Assembly (NCBI GenBank): GCA_017935345.1
Contig: JAGBHU010000046.1
Location: 27,334-91,333 of the forward strand
From: Coprococcus sp.
GTDB taxonomy: Bacteria > Bacillota > Clostridia > Lachnospirales > Lachnospiraceae
DNA length: 64,000 bases
Reading direction: 5' to 3'
In this document: in pieces, positions 27,106 to 35,751 of the stretch
How the letters are laid out: each line of letters begins with the position of its first letter
How positions within the stretch are numbered: the stretch's first letter is position 1
Translations under genes and position numbers: made by a program
Notes under the pieces: generated by a model
Databases searched by the model: none
What the model was told of the DNA's origin: nothing
What the model saw: the letters and a program-made list of their open reading frames with translations, nothing else

Positions 27106-27145
27106 AAAAAATCCAAGCAAAAGTCAACTTTCGCTTGGATTTTCT
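27106..27145. terminator. Terminator after the Lrp-type regulator
   Basis: AAAATCCAAGC (27108-27118) pairs with GCTTGGATTTT (27133-27143). T-runs lie on both strands. Confidence 0.85.
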
Positions 27146-27165
27146 TTGTTTTTTATTATTCAGAC

Positions 27166-27675
27166 TTAATTTTCCCCGTTTTCAAGTTTGGAAACCCATT
27201 CTCCGCTGTCCACACGCCAATATTTACACCGATGCTTCACGCATGTTGAAAACACAATCTGGGTTTTTGTTTTTCCAAATCGCTGTAAATCTCCCACAAA
27301 CTTGTCCAGCTCAGCAGTCGTCCTAAAACGAACCTCTATGAGCATAGCATAATCTCCTGTCACACAGTTACACTCGACAACATTCAATATACTGTCTATA
27401 TATGGATAAAATTCCTCCTTTTGTTCCGGTGAAACCTCAAGATTTATAAATGCTTTGATATAATGTCCCATAGCCTCGGGATTTAGCCTTGTCGTAAATC
27501 CCTCCAGCACACCTTCTTCAAGCATCTTGTCAATTCTCGCACCCACTGCCGTCGGTGACATGGAAACCTCCGCTGCCATATCCTTGAGCGACATTCTGGC
27601 ATTTTCCTGAAGCATCATTAATATTTTCTCATCAATATCATCCAATCTGTAATATATAAGCTCCCGCTTTTCCAT
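27166..27675 (-). CDS. Lrp/AsnC-family regulator
   Basis: The 169-residue protein has the N-terminal AsnC helix-turn-helix (LDDIDEKILMMLQENARMSLKDMAAEVSMSPTAV, given here in outline) and the C-terminal RAM ligand-binding fold (FINLEVSPEQK, CVTGDYAMLIEVRF). A 20-residue C-terminal extension (KHRCKYWRVDSGEWVSKLEN) is unusual. It lies upstream of gdhA on the same strand but is separated from it by a terminator. Nitrogen or amino-acid control is plausible. Confidence 0.92.
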   Translation of the reverse strand: MEKRELIYYRLDDIDEKILMMLQENARMSLKDMAAEVSMSPTAVGARIDKMLEEGVLEGFTTRLNPEAMGHYIKAFINLEVSPEQKEEFYPYIDSILNVVECNCVTGDYAMLIEVRFRTTAELDKFVGDLQRFGKTKTQIVFSTCVKHRCKYWRVDSGEWVSKLENGEN

Positions 27676-27696
27676 AATCGTATCTCCTTTTCCAAC

Positions 27697-27975
27697 TTAT
27701 TTTCCCTTGCGTTTTCTAACACATTCTGCAAGAAGGTACTCTATCTGACTGTTGATAGAGCGGTAGTCTTCCTCCGCCCATCTTGCCAAATCCTCCCACA
27801 GAGACGGTGCAAGGCGAAGAAGAATTTGCTTCTTAGCTTTTTCCTTTTCCTTTGCCGCTTTTTCCTTTGCCTTGACCTCCTGCTCCAAAGCTTCTATTCT
27901 GGCAAGCCGCTCAGCTAATTTTTTTTCTTTTTCTTCTATATTATTATCTAATATATTATCTGCGTTTTCTGCCAT
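27697..27975 (-). CDS. Coiled-coil protein with Arc-like DNA-binding C-terminus
   Basis: Starting at the ATG 27975 (GAAGGTGA upstream) the product has 92 residues. The N-terminal half is a Lys/Glu/Ala coiled coil (LAERLARIEALEQEVKAKEK). The C-terminal half, KKQILLRLAPSLWEDLARWAEEDYRSINSQIEYLLAECV, fits the strand-helix-helix of Arc/MetJ-type domains. It follows the Band-7 gene by 40 bases. It may be a regulator or a partner of that membrane protein. Confidence 0.7.
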   Translation of the reverse strand: MAENADNILDNNIEEKEKKLAERLARIEALEQEVKAKEKAAKEKEKAKKQILLRLAPSLWEDLARWAEEDYRSINSQIEYLLAECVRKRKGK

Positions 27976-28030
27976 TATTTTCACCTTCATCTACATATCA
28001 CAAATCCTAATAATCTTTGCCCTGTAAAGT

Positions 28031-29035
28031 TTAATAAATGCTGCCGCTGTTCACGATCGGCTGTGCTTCCTTATTGCCGCAAAGAACCACAAGAAGATTA
28101 CTTACCATGGCAGCTTTTCTCTCTTCATCCAGAACGACAACTCCGTCCTCACCAAGCTGGTCGATTGCCATCTTTACCATACCGACAGCTCCTTCTACAA
28201 TCTTCTGACGTGCCGCTATCACTGCCGTAGCCTGCTGTCTCTGCAACATAGCCGCTGCAATCTCATCAGAATAAGCAAGATCGGTAATACGAACCTCTGA
28301 AATCTCAATACCGGCTTCCTCCACTCTTTCCTGGAGCTCAACCTTCATACGCTGTGCAATCTCCTGACTGCTGCCACGAAGTGTTTTCTCGTCCGGATCT
28401 TCCTCCATGGTATCATATGGATATAATCTTGCGTTATTTCTTATTACGGCATCGCACTGTGTAGAAAGAAATTTATAATAATCATCAACATTGAAGACCG
28501 CTTTTGTAGGATTTACCACCCTCCAGATAACCGCGGTTCCGATAATGACAGGATTACCCAATGCGTCATTGACTTTCTGCTTTCTGTTATTCAGGGTAAT
28601 TGTTTTCGTTGATATTTTTTTATCCATTTTTGCCTGTGTCTCTGCTTTCTCCGAATCAACACCGGTTGCAAACATTCCTGAAACAGTATCTAAGACACCG
28701 GCTGCCGACGGATTATAACAGGCAGAAAATGGATTAATATAATAAAATCCCGCTTTCCTGATCGTGCCGTAATACTTACCAAACAGGGTATACACAGCGG
28801 CTTCATTCGGGTGAACAATCTTCAGTCCTCCAAACATAATGGAAAACACCACCATCAGAATAACGGATACCACAAGCAGGCTAACACCTGCCGCTACATT
28901 TGTTACACATAAGATACCGCCCACAATACAGCCTGCAATTGTAAGCAGCACACCAAGAATTAAACCCAGTAAAATACCGGCTCCATTTGCTTTCTCAATC
29001 AATATCTCCTCATCATTCTCATATTTTTTATTCAT
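28031..29035 (-). CDS. SPFH/Band-7 domain membrane protein
   Basis: From the ATG at 29035 (GAGGG seven bases upstream) the protein has 334 residues. Two N-terminal membrane segments (GILLGLILGVLLTIAGCIVG and VAAGVSLLVVSVILMVVF) are followed by a Band-7 domain (GLKIVHPNEAAVYTLFGKYYGTIRKAGFYYINP) and a helical tail (EIAAAMLQRQQATAVIAARQKIVEGAV). It should form membrane oligomers or microdomains. The small Arc-like gene follows. Confidence 0.9.
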   Translation of the reverse strand: MNKKYENDEEILIEKANGAGILLGLILGVLLTIAGCIVGGILCVTNVAAGVSLLVVSVILMVVFSIMFGGLKIVHPNEAAVYTLFGKYYGTIRKAGFYYINPFSACYNPSAAGVLDTVSGMFATGVDSEKAETQAKMDKKISTKTITLNNRKQKVNDALGNPVIIGTAVIWRVVNPTKAVFNVDDYYKFLSTQCDAVIRNNARLYPYDTMEEDPDEKTLRGSSQEIAQRMKVELQERVEEAGIEISEVRITDLAYSDEIAAAMLQRQQATAVIAARQKIVEGAVGMVKMAIDQLGEDGVVVLDEERKAAMVSNLLVVLCGNKEAQPIVNSGSIY

Positions 29036-29116
29036 ACGATTTCCCTCACTTTCCATATATGTATGATATCATTTTAATATCACTATAATATGCATTTTTT
29101 CGCAATATGTCAAGAA

Positions 29117-29163
29117 AAAATCTCCGATAAATGATTTATAATAAATCATTTATCGGAGATTTT
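29117..29163 (-). terminator. Very long perfect inverted repeat, terminator of the HTH-Uma2 gene
   Basis: A 47-base perfect palindrome centred at 29140 has arms beginning AAAATCTCCGATAAATGATT. A-rich and T-rich ends serve both strands. It follows the minus-strand gene ending at 29190. Confidence 0.85.
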
Positions 29164-29189
29164 ATCTGTTATTAATAAACGTAAAGCCC

Positions 29190-29957
29190 CTATAGTCCTT
29201 CAAATTGCGTTATCCACTCCGCAATATGAGTAAAGGAAAGCATCAATTCTCCATGATAAATTCCAACAGGTACTTTCTCTCCCAAGCCACGAATAATCGG
29301 CGTAATCTCCTCTGACTCATCATAAATCATCAATCGCTTGTCATAAGGGTCCACAATCCAATATTCCCGCACTCCGGCCTCAATATATTTATAGGACTTT
29401 AGTACATAATCTTTTTTTCTTGTTGATGGCGATACAATCTCCAAAACAAAATCCGGTGCGCCATAAATCCCCCATTTCTTCAGTTTGTCTTTATCACATA
29501 GAATCACCACATCCGGCTGCAGCATGGTTTTCTCATCACAATCCAACTGCACATCTACAGGAGAAACAAACGGCAGACAGTTCCCCCCCTTATCTATGAT
29601 AAAGTTTGAAATCTGCCGGTGCAGCTCTCCCGCAATTCTCTGGTGGAGCGTGGTAGGCGCCGCCATATCGTAAAAACAACCATCAATCAGCTCTACCCGC
29701 CGTTCCTCCGGCAATGCATGATAATCCTCAATGGTATACATTCCTTCTCTCCCTGCCGAATAAGAAGATGCCTCTCTAACCATACATGGATCAGCAAATA
29801 ACCGTTCCAATGCCTGTAAGGTATCATAACGGGGATTGGTTGTCTCCCCGGAAAATATCTTCTGGACTGTACCAAGCGGAACCCCCGATAAATCAGCGAT
29901 TTTGGCATAGGAATATCCCATTTCTCTCTTGCGTTGTTTCATTTCTTCTATCGTCAT
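29190..29957 (-). CDS. XRE helix-turn-helix fused to Uma2-family (PD-(D/E)XK-like) domain
   Basis: From the ATG at 29957 (AGGAGGCG upstream) the product has 255 residues. Residues 1-55 are an XRE domain (MGYSYAKIADLSGVPLGTVQKIFSG). Residues 75-250 are a Uma2/DUF820 domain with the nuclease-like motifs LQPDVVILCD and DFVLEIVSPSTRKKD, plus YWIVDPYDKRLMIY. Uma2 domains have the restriction-endonuclease fold but their role is unknown. The fusion to a regulator and the phased repeats in its promoter suggest a DNA-binding autoregulated protein. Confidence 0.88.
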   Translation of the reverse strand: MTIEEMKQRKREMGYSYAKIADLSGVPLGTVQKIFSGETTNPRYDTLQALERLFADPCMVREASSYSAGREGMYTIEDYHALPEERRVELIDGCFYDMAAPTTLHQRIAGELHRQISNFIIDKGGNCLPFVSPVDVQLDCDEKTMLQPDVVILCDKDKLKKWGIYGAPDFVLEIVSPSTRKKDYVLKSYKYIEAGVREYWIVDPYDKRLMIYDESEEITPIIRGLGEKVPVGIYHGELMLSFTHIAEWITQFEGL

Positions 29958-30012
29958 AAAACCGCCTCCTGTAATCAACCAAAACAATCTTACATTTTAG
30001 CTGCCTACTAAT

Positions 30013-30098
30013 ACTATATAGGATTATTTTTCATTAGTCAACCGCTTTATATCCATTTATATCCCGTTTTATATCCGTTTTTATTCCTTTTTATATCC
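30013..30098 (-). promoter_or_regulatory. Promoter with five helically phased GGATATAAA repeats
   Basis: The minus-strand promoter is TTGACT (30036-30041), 17 bp, TATAGT (30013-30018). Directly upstream of the -35, GGATATAAA or a close variant occurs five times (plus-strand TTTATATCC starting at 30046, 30056, 30068, about 30079 and 30090). The mean spacing is 11 bp, one helical turn. They could be regulator sites on one DNA face or an intrinsically curved activating tract. Confidence 0.8.
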
Positions 30099-30137
30099 AT
30101 ATAAGATATTATCGAAAAATATATTTTTTGCAATTTA

Positions 30138-31079
30138 TCAATTCATTTCCGCCTTGATCTGCCTGTATATTCCTTCCGCATCAAGCCCGTATTTATGAAT
30201 GAGCTCTTTTGCCGGTCCTGATTCGCCAAACCTGTCTCTTATACCGATTCTTCTAAGCTTGGCAGGACATTTTTCTGCAAGTGTTTCTGCAACAGCACTT
30301 CCCAGACCTCCGATAATCGAATGTTCTTCAACCGTAAATACTCTTTTCGTCTTTGCTGCCGTAGCTATCACAAGTTCCTCATCCAAAGGCTTTATTGTAT
30401 GTATATTAATAACCTCTGCCGATATGCCGTCTTTCTCCAGCATTTCTGCTGCCTTCAGGCTTTCCGAAACACAGAGTCCGGTAGCAATCATCGAGATATC
30501 CTTGCCTTCTTTAAGCAAAACACCCTTTCCTATTTCAAACTGATATGTATCCCCATCATTGATAACAGGAAGTGCCAGCCTGCCAAATCTCAGATACACA
30601 GGTCCTTCATGTTCATATGCAGCCTTGACGGCAGCTCTTGCCTCTACATCATCACTTGGGTTAATAACCACCATTCCCGGTATTTCTCTCATAAGTGCCA
30701 AATCTTCACAACACTGGTGGGTGGCTCCGTCTTCTCCTACTGAAATACCTGCATGTGTCGCACCGATTTTTACGTTTAAATGAGGATAACCGATACTGTT
30801 TCTCACCTGTTCAAATGCACGGCCTGCAGCAAACATGGCAAATGAACTCATAAAAGGTACATATCCGCATGTAGCAAGTCCCGCTGCAATTCCTGCCATA
30901 TTGGACTCTGCAATTCCACAATCAATATGGCGCTCCGGATATTCTTTCTTAAAAATCGCAGTCTTTGTGGCAGCTGCAAGATCTGCATCCAAAACCACCA
31001 GATTATCATGCTCAGCAGCCAGTTCAACCAAAGCATTGCCGTAACTGTCTCTGGTTGCTATTAATTTATTCTCTTTCAT
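30138..31079 (-). CDS. Transketolase, C-terminal subunit
   Basis: The 313-residue protein holds the pyrimidine-binding domain (LDADLAAATKTAIF, HIDCGIAESNMAGIAAGLA, GATHAGISVGEDGATHQCCEDLALMR, given in parts) and the C-terminal domain. With the N-terminal subunit it forms a complete transketolase of the non-oxidative pentose phosphate pathway. Start and stop overlap by four bases with the N-terminal gene, so the two are co-translated. It is last in the pentose operon. Confidence 0.95.
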   Translation of the reverse strand: MKENKLIATRDSYGNALVELAAEHDNLVVLDADLAAATKTAIFKKEYPERHIDCGIAESNMAGIAAGLATCGYVPFMSSFAMFAAGRAFEQVRNSIGYPHLNVKIGATHAGISVGEDGATHQCCEDLALMREIPGMVVINPSDDVEARAAVKAAYEHEGPVYLRFGRLALPVINDGDTYQFEIGKGVLLKEGKDISMIATGLCVSESLKAAEMLEKDGISAEVINIHTIKPLDEELVIATAAKTKRVFTVEEHSIIGGLGSAVAETLAEKCPAKLRRIGIRDRFGESGPAKELIHKYGLDAEGIYRQIKAEMN

Positions 31080-31903
31080 ATCGAAGCAGCCTCCTTTTCC
31101 AGTTCTTCCATGGCAAGCCTGTACTCCTCATCATTTGGTGCTTTACCATGCCAGCCCACATTATTCTCCATAAAAGAAATGCCTTTTCCTTTAATTGTAC
31201 GAGCAATAATTGCAGAAGGCTGTCCCTTATAAGATGCAGCTTCCTGAAAAGCTTTCTCGATCTCATCAAAGTCATTTCCATTGATGTTTATTACATGAAA
31301 ATTAAATGCTTCAAATTTTTTATCGATCGGATAAGGCGAACAGACATCCTCTATTCTTCCGTCTATCTGTAAATTATTATTATCAACAATCACACAGAGA
31401 TTATCAAGCTTTCTGTGTCCGGCAAACATTGCAGCCTCCCAAATCTGTCCCTCCTGCAGCTCACCGTCTCCACACAGACAATATGTTCTGTAATCTCTTC
31501 CCTGAAGCTTTGCAGCAAGTGCCATTCCGACAGCAGCAGAAAGTCCCTGTCCAAGTGAACCTGAAGACATATCCACACCCGGAATATGTTTTTTATCAGG
31601 ATGTCCCTGCAGATAGGAGCCAATATGTCTGAGTGTCTTTAAATCCTCTGTAGGGAAAAATCCCCTTAACGCAAGAGCGCTGTAATATCCCGGAGCAGTA
31701 TGTCCTTTGGAAAGAACAAATCTGTCACGATTTTCATCATCAGGTTCATCAGGATTGATATTCATTTCTTCGAAATAGAGATATGTAAAAATATCTGCTG
31801 CCGAAAGTGAACCGCCCGGATGTCCGCTTTTTGCGTGGTACACTGCTGTAACAATGCCTTTGCGAACCTCAACTGCTTTCTTTTTAAGTTCTGATTTATT
31901 CAT
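31076..31903 (-). CDS. Transketolase, N-terminal subunit
   Basis: The 275-residue subunit has the thiamine-diphosphate motif GDGELQEGQIWEA...VDNNNLQ, and the N-terminal AKSGHPGGSLSAADI. Split transketolases are common in Firmicutes. The start follows AAAGGAAG. Confidence 0.95.
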   Translation of the reverse strand: MNKSELKKKAVEVRKGIVTAVYHAKSGHPGGSLSAADIFTYLYFEEMNINPDEPDDENRDRFVLSKGHTAPGYYSALALRGFFPTEDLKTLRHIGSYLQGHPDKKHIPGVDMSSGSLGQGLSAAVGMALAAKLQGRDYRTYCLCGDGELQEGQIWEAAMFAGHRKLDNLCVIVDNNNLQIDGRIEDVCSPYPIDKKFEAFNFHVININGNDFDEIEKAFQEAASYKGQPSAIIARTIKGKGISFMENNVGWHGKAPNDEEYRLAMEELEKEAASI

Positions 31904-31960
31904 TATTTTCTTCCTTTACTGAATTTTGTATTTATTCAAGTTACCTTATATTAAGGAGGG

Positions 31961-31999
31961 CAGACATAAAATACCGATATCTCCGGCACTCTATGTCTG
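31961..31999 (-). other. Intercistronic stem-loop between transaldolase and transketolase genes
   Basis: GCAGACATA pairs perfectly with TATGTCTGC at the ends of a 39-base element; inner pairing includes CCG/CGG. It is not followed by a T-run on the minus strand, so it is more likely an mRNA-stability or processing element than a terminator. Confidence 0.55.
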
Positions 32000-32023
32000 C
32001 TCGTTTGTGAAACTTATTGAATC

Positions 32024-32671
32024 CTATAATGATTTAAGGTAATCATTTTGAAATTTCTCAATGCCCTTTGTTGTAAGCGGGTGAGAAATCATTGTTTTAA
32101 TGACACCGTATGGAATCGTAGCAATATCTGCACCCGCCAGTGCACACTGCATTACATGAACAGGATTTCTGATTGATGCCGCAATAATTTCTGTTTCAAT
32201 TCCATAGTTGTCAAATATGGTGACAATATTTTCTACAAGCTCTATACCAGGCTGTCCGATATCATCAAGTCTTCCCAGAAATGGTGATACATAAGTTGCA
32301 CCTGCTCTTGCCGCAAGAAGTGCCTGATTTGCTGAAAAAATAAGTGTTACATTTGTCTTTATCCCCTCGGACGAAAGCTGCTTTACTGCCTTTAAACCGT
32401 CTTCTGTCATAGGAATCTTAACCACCATGTTCGGATGAATTTTAGCGATTGCTCTTCCTTCCTTTATCATTCCTTCATAATCTACGGTAGTTGCTTTTAC
32501 CTCACCACTGATCGGTCCATCCACAATGGCTGCAATCTGTGCAATCACTTCACCAAAATCCCTGCCTTCTTTTGCAATAAGAGAAGGATTTGTGGTAACT
32601 CCACAGATAACACCCAGATCATTTGCCTCTTTAATTTCCTCAACATTTGCTGTATCAATAAAAAATTTCAT
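32024..32671 (-). CDS. Transaldolase of the fructose-6-phosphate aldolase type
   Basis: From the ATG at 32671 (GCGGAGGA upstream) the product has 215 residues, the length of the short TalC/FSA subfamily. It has the start [26 protein letters not shown], the Schiff-base Lys in VVKIPMT, and [23 protein letters not shown] (given in outline). It acts in sedoheptulose/fructose phosphate interconversion and here complements the transketolase pair. Confidence 0.94.
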   Translation of the reverse strand: MKFFIDTANVEEIKEANDLGVICGVTTNPSLIAKEGRDFGEVIAQIAAIVDGPISGEVKATTVDYEGMIKEGRAIAKIHPNMVVKIPMTEDGLKAVKQLSSEGIKTNVTLIFSANQALLAARAGATYVSPFLGRLDDIGQPGIELVENIVTIFDNYGIETEIIAASIRNPVHVMQCALAGADIATIPYGVIKTMISHPLTTKGIEKFQNDYLKSL

Positions 32672-32707
32672 ATTCGTCCTCCGCATTCCATATTTTTAAC
32701 CGGATTT

Positions 32708-34171
32708 TTATTCTTCATAAAGTGCCGTTACAGCCGGATAGATTTTTTTAAACTTTTTATAACGGCTCTCATATTTTTCTACAAGTTCCTCGTCAGGGTA
32801 AACCACGTCAATAATTTTTACAAGCTTATCACAGGCAGCTTCTACACTCGGATATTCACCACATCCTACCGCCGCAAGTATGGCTGCTCCAAAACCGGGA
32901 CCTTCTTCATTTTCAACAATTTCCAGCTTTAAATTTAAAACGGATGCCATTATTTTTCTCCAAAGCGGGCTCTTTGCACCGCCTCCGCAAATTTTAGAAC
33001 TGTCAATTTTTATTCCGAGACTTTTTGCAACTTCAAGAGAATCGCGAAGTGCAAATGCAACTCCCTCAAGAACCGCCTGTGTCATGTCCTCTCTGGTGGT
33101 ATCCATTGACATACCAAAGAATACTGCTCTCGCCGACGGATTATTATATGGAGACCTTTCTCCCATAAGATAAGGAAGGAAAAATACAGAATTTTCTCCC
33201 AGTTTATTGATCCCTGCCTGCTCGGTCTGATAATCAGAGGTCTTTAATATATCGTTCATCCACCACATATTGCAGGATGCCGCAGAAAGCATACAGCCCA
33301 TAAGATGATATCCGCCATCGGCATGTGCAAATGAATGAAGCGCATTATTTTTATCAACCCTGAAGTTCTTGCCCGATATAAAAATCGTTCCGCTTGTTCC
33401 GATGGAAAGATTACATTTTCCTTCGCCCACTGTTCCCGTGCCAATGGCTGCCGCTGCATTATCACCCGCGCCGGCTATAATCTTTACATCAGGGCTTAAT
33501 CCCAGCTCCTTTGCGAGCTGTTCCTTTAACGTCCCGACAATCTCATAACTTTCATAAAGCTTCGGAAGCATCTTTTCCGATATATTACATATAGAAAGCA
33601 TTTCTTCCGACCATCTGCGGTTTTTTACATCCAGAAGCAGCATACCGGAAGCATCAGAATAATCCGTACTGAACGCACCTGACATACGGTAAACCAGATA
33701 ATCCTTTGGAAGCATAATTTTTTGAACCTTTTCCCATAAATCAGGCTCATTTTTCTGCATCCATAATATTTTTGGTGCAGTAAATCCCGCAAAAGCAATA
33801 TTTGCCGTATATGCTGAAAGTTTTTCCTTACCTATGACGGTATTGAAATATTCTGTTTCCTTTGTCGTCCTTCCGTCATTCCACAAAATCGCAGGACGGA
33901 TTACATGATCCTCTTTATCCAATGTTACAAGACCATGCATCTGACCGCCAAAGCTTATTCCTCTGACTTTTTCTCTATCTTCTCCATCCAAAAGCTCTTT
34001 CAGTCCTTGCACAGACTGCTTAAACCAATCTTCAGGATTTTGTTCGGACCAGCCTGTATGAGGAAATGCAAGGCTGTAACTTTTCGATACAATTTTCTTT
34101 ATCTGACCGTCAGCATCCATAAGCAGAAGCTTTACTGCCGACGTACCAAGATCAATACCTATGTATAACAT
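32708..34171 (-). CDS. xylB: Xylulokinase (FGGY family)
   Basis: The 487-residue kinase has FGGY motifs: MLYIGIDLGTSAVKLLLMD, GQMHGLVTLD, RPAILWNDGRT, GAGDNAAAAIGTG and CGGGAKSPLWRKI. These match XylB, which phosphorylates D-xylulose, better than ribulokinase or fuculokinase. It lies 10 bases downstream of the isomerase gene. The start follows TAAGGAGG. Substrate identity is inferred from sequence pattern and context. Confidence 0.92.
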   Translation of the reverse strand: MLYIGIDLGTSAVKLLLMDADGQIKKIVSKSYSLAFPHTGWSEQNPEDWFKQSVQGLKELLDGEDREKVRGISFGGQMHGLVTLDKEDHVIRPAILWNDGRTTKETEYFNTVIGKEKLSAYTANIAFAGFTAPKILWMQKNEPDLWEKVQKIMLPKDYLVYRMSGAFSTDYSDASGMLLLDVKNRRWSEEMLSICNISEKMLPKLYESYEIVGTLKEQLAKELGLSPDVKIIAGAGDNAAAAIGTGTVGEGKCNLSIGTSGTIFISGKNFRVDKNNALHSFAHADGGYHLMGCMLSAASCNMWWMNDILKTSDYQTEQAGINKLGENSVFFLPYLMGERSPYNNPSARAVFFGMSMDTTREDMTQAVLEGVAFALRDSLEVAKSLGIKIDSSKICGGGAKSPLWRKIMASVLNLKLEIVENEEGPGFGAAILAAVGCGEYPSVEAACDKLVKIIDVVYPDEELVEKYESRYKKFKKIYPAVTALYEE

Positions 34172-34181
34172 ATATGCCTCC

Positions 34182-35669
34182 TTAAAACGGATTTTCGCCT
34201 ATATACCTCTCACTCTTTGGCTGATTGTAATCTATTTCTGATACATCCACACCAAGCATCTTAAAGAAATCATATAAAAGCTTTCCATAATGTCCAAATG
34301 CCACAGCGCCATGATGCGGATAATTCTTTTCAATAAGAACATAACGATAAAACCGTTTCATCTCAGGGATTGCAAACACTCCAATCGAGCCAAATGATCT
34401 GCTTGCTACCGGAAGCACCTCTCCCTGTGCTACATATGCCCGAAGCTTACAGTCGGATGTGCTTTGAAGTCTGAAAAATGTAATATCTCCCGGCTTTATG
34501 TCTCCCTCCAGGGTTCCGTTTGTTACCTCTTCAGGAAGTGAACGTGCCATAATCATCTGATTTCTCATCTCACAGAAGGCAAGCTTTTTTGAAGAAGTAT
34601 TTCCACAGTGGAATCCCATGAATGTATCTGTCTGTTCATAATTGAATTTGCCATTGATATCTTCCTCATAAATATCCTTTGGAACTGTATTGTTTATATC
34701 CAGAAGCGTTACAACATCATCTGATATAACCGTTCCTATAAACTCTGAAAGAGCTCCGTAAATATCGACCTCACATGAAACAGGTATTCCCATACCTGTA
34801 AGTCTTGAGTTTACATAACATGGAACAAATCCAAACTGTGTCTGGAATGCAGGCCAGCACTTTCCTGCTATTGCCACAAATTCTCTCGAACCCTTATGTC
34901 CTTCCACCCAGTCCAACAGTGTAAGCTCATACTGGGCCAGTTTTTCAAGTATCTCAGGCTTCTTATTTCCTGTACCAAGTTCATTTTCCATATCAGAAAT
35001 AACCTCAGGAATTCTGGAATCTCCTGCATGGTTATTAAAGCTCTCAAAAAGATCAAGCTCTGAATTTTCCTCAATCTCAATTCCCATATTGTAAAGCTGC
35101 TGAATAGGCGCATTACATGCAAGGAAATTGGTTGGGCGTGGTCCGAAAGAAATAATCTTTAAATTCTGCACTGCATATAATGCCTTTGCAATCGGTAAAA
35201 ATTCATGTATCATATCAGCACACTCTTCGGCTGTTCCGACAGGATACTCCGGAATATATGCTCTTACACCCCTTAAATGCAGATTATAGCTTGCATTCAG
35301 CATTCCGCAGAACGCATCTCCTCTGCCCTGAACAAGTCCTCCATCTGCGGATGTTTCTTCCGCAGCAGCAATAAACATCTTAGGACCATCGAATTTTTTT
35401 GCAAGCATTGTTTCTGAAATCTCCGGTCCGAAGTTTCCGAGATATACACAGAGTGCATTACATCCTGCATTCTTTATATCCTCCAAAGCCTGCATCATAT
35501 GAATTTCACTCTCGACAATGCAGACAGGGCATTCATAAATCTCTGTCTCATCATATTTTTCCTTATATGCCTGAACCAGATTATTTCTCCTTGTAACGGA
35601 AAGTGATTCAGGGAAGCAGTCACGGCTGACTGCCACAATACCTATTTTTATTTTTGGTGTGTTATTCAT
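34182..35669 (-). CDS. Fucose/arabinose-isomerase family ketol isomerase
   Basis: From the ATG at 35669 (AAGGAGG upstream) the product has 495 residues. It belongs to the L-fucose isomerase-like fold family: an N-terminal Rossmann-like part (KIGIVAVSRDCFPES...VYLGNFGPEISE), AAEETSADGGLVQGRGDAFCG, and C-terminal metal-site candidates (CEVDIYGALSEF, FHCGNT, HHGAVAFGHYG). It would interconvert an aldopentose and ketopentose using a divalent metal. Its position directly before xylulokinase suggests the product is D-xylulose or another ketopentose. No classical xylA is seen in the window. The substrate is not known. Confidence 0.85.
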   Translation of the reverse strand: MNNTPKIKIGIVAVSRDCFPESLSVTRRNNLVQAYKEKYDETEIYECPVCIVESEIHMMQALEDIKNAGCNALCVYLGNFGPEISETMLAKKFDGPKMFIAAAEETSADGGLVQGRGDAFCGMLNASYNLHLRGVRAYIPEYPVGTAEECADMIHEFLPIAKALYAVQNLKIISFGPRPTNFLACNAPIQQLYNMGIEIEENSELDLFESFNNHAGDSRIPEVISDMENELGTGNKKPEILEKLAQYELTLLDWVEGHKGSREFVAIAGKCWPAFQTQFGFVPCYVNSRLTGMGIPVSCEVDIYGALSEFIGTVISDDVVTLLDINNTVPKDIYEEDINGKFNYEQTDTFMGFHCGNTSSKKLAFCEMRNQMIMARSLPEEVTNGTLEGDIKPGDITFFRLQSTSDCKLRAYVAQGEVLPVASRSFGSIGVFAIPEMKRFYRYVLIEKNYPHHGAVAFGHYGKLLYDFFKMLGVDVSEIDYNQPKSERYIGENPF

Positions 35670-35751
35670 ACAACATCCTCCTTGCATAATTTTAAATCAT
35701 ATAAATATAGGCTATATGCCTTATTTTTTATTTAACACATTTATTTTTCGA

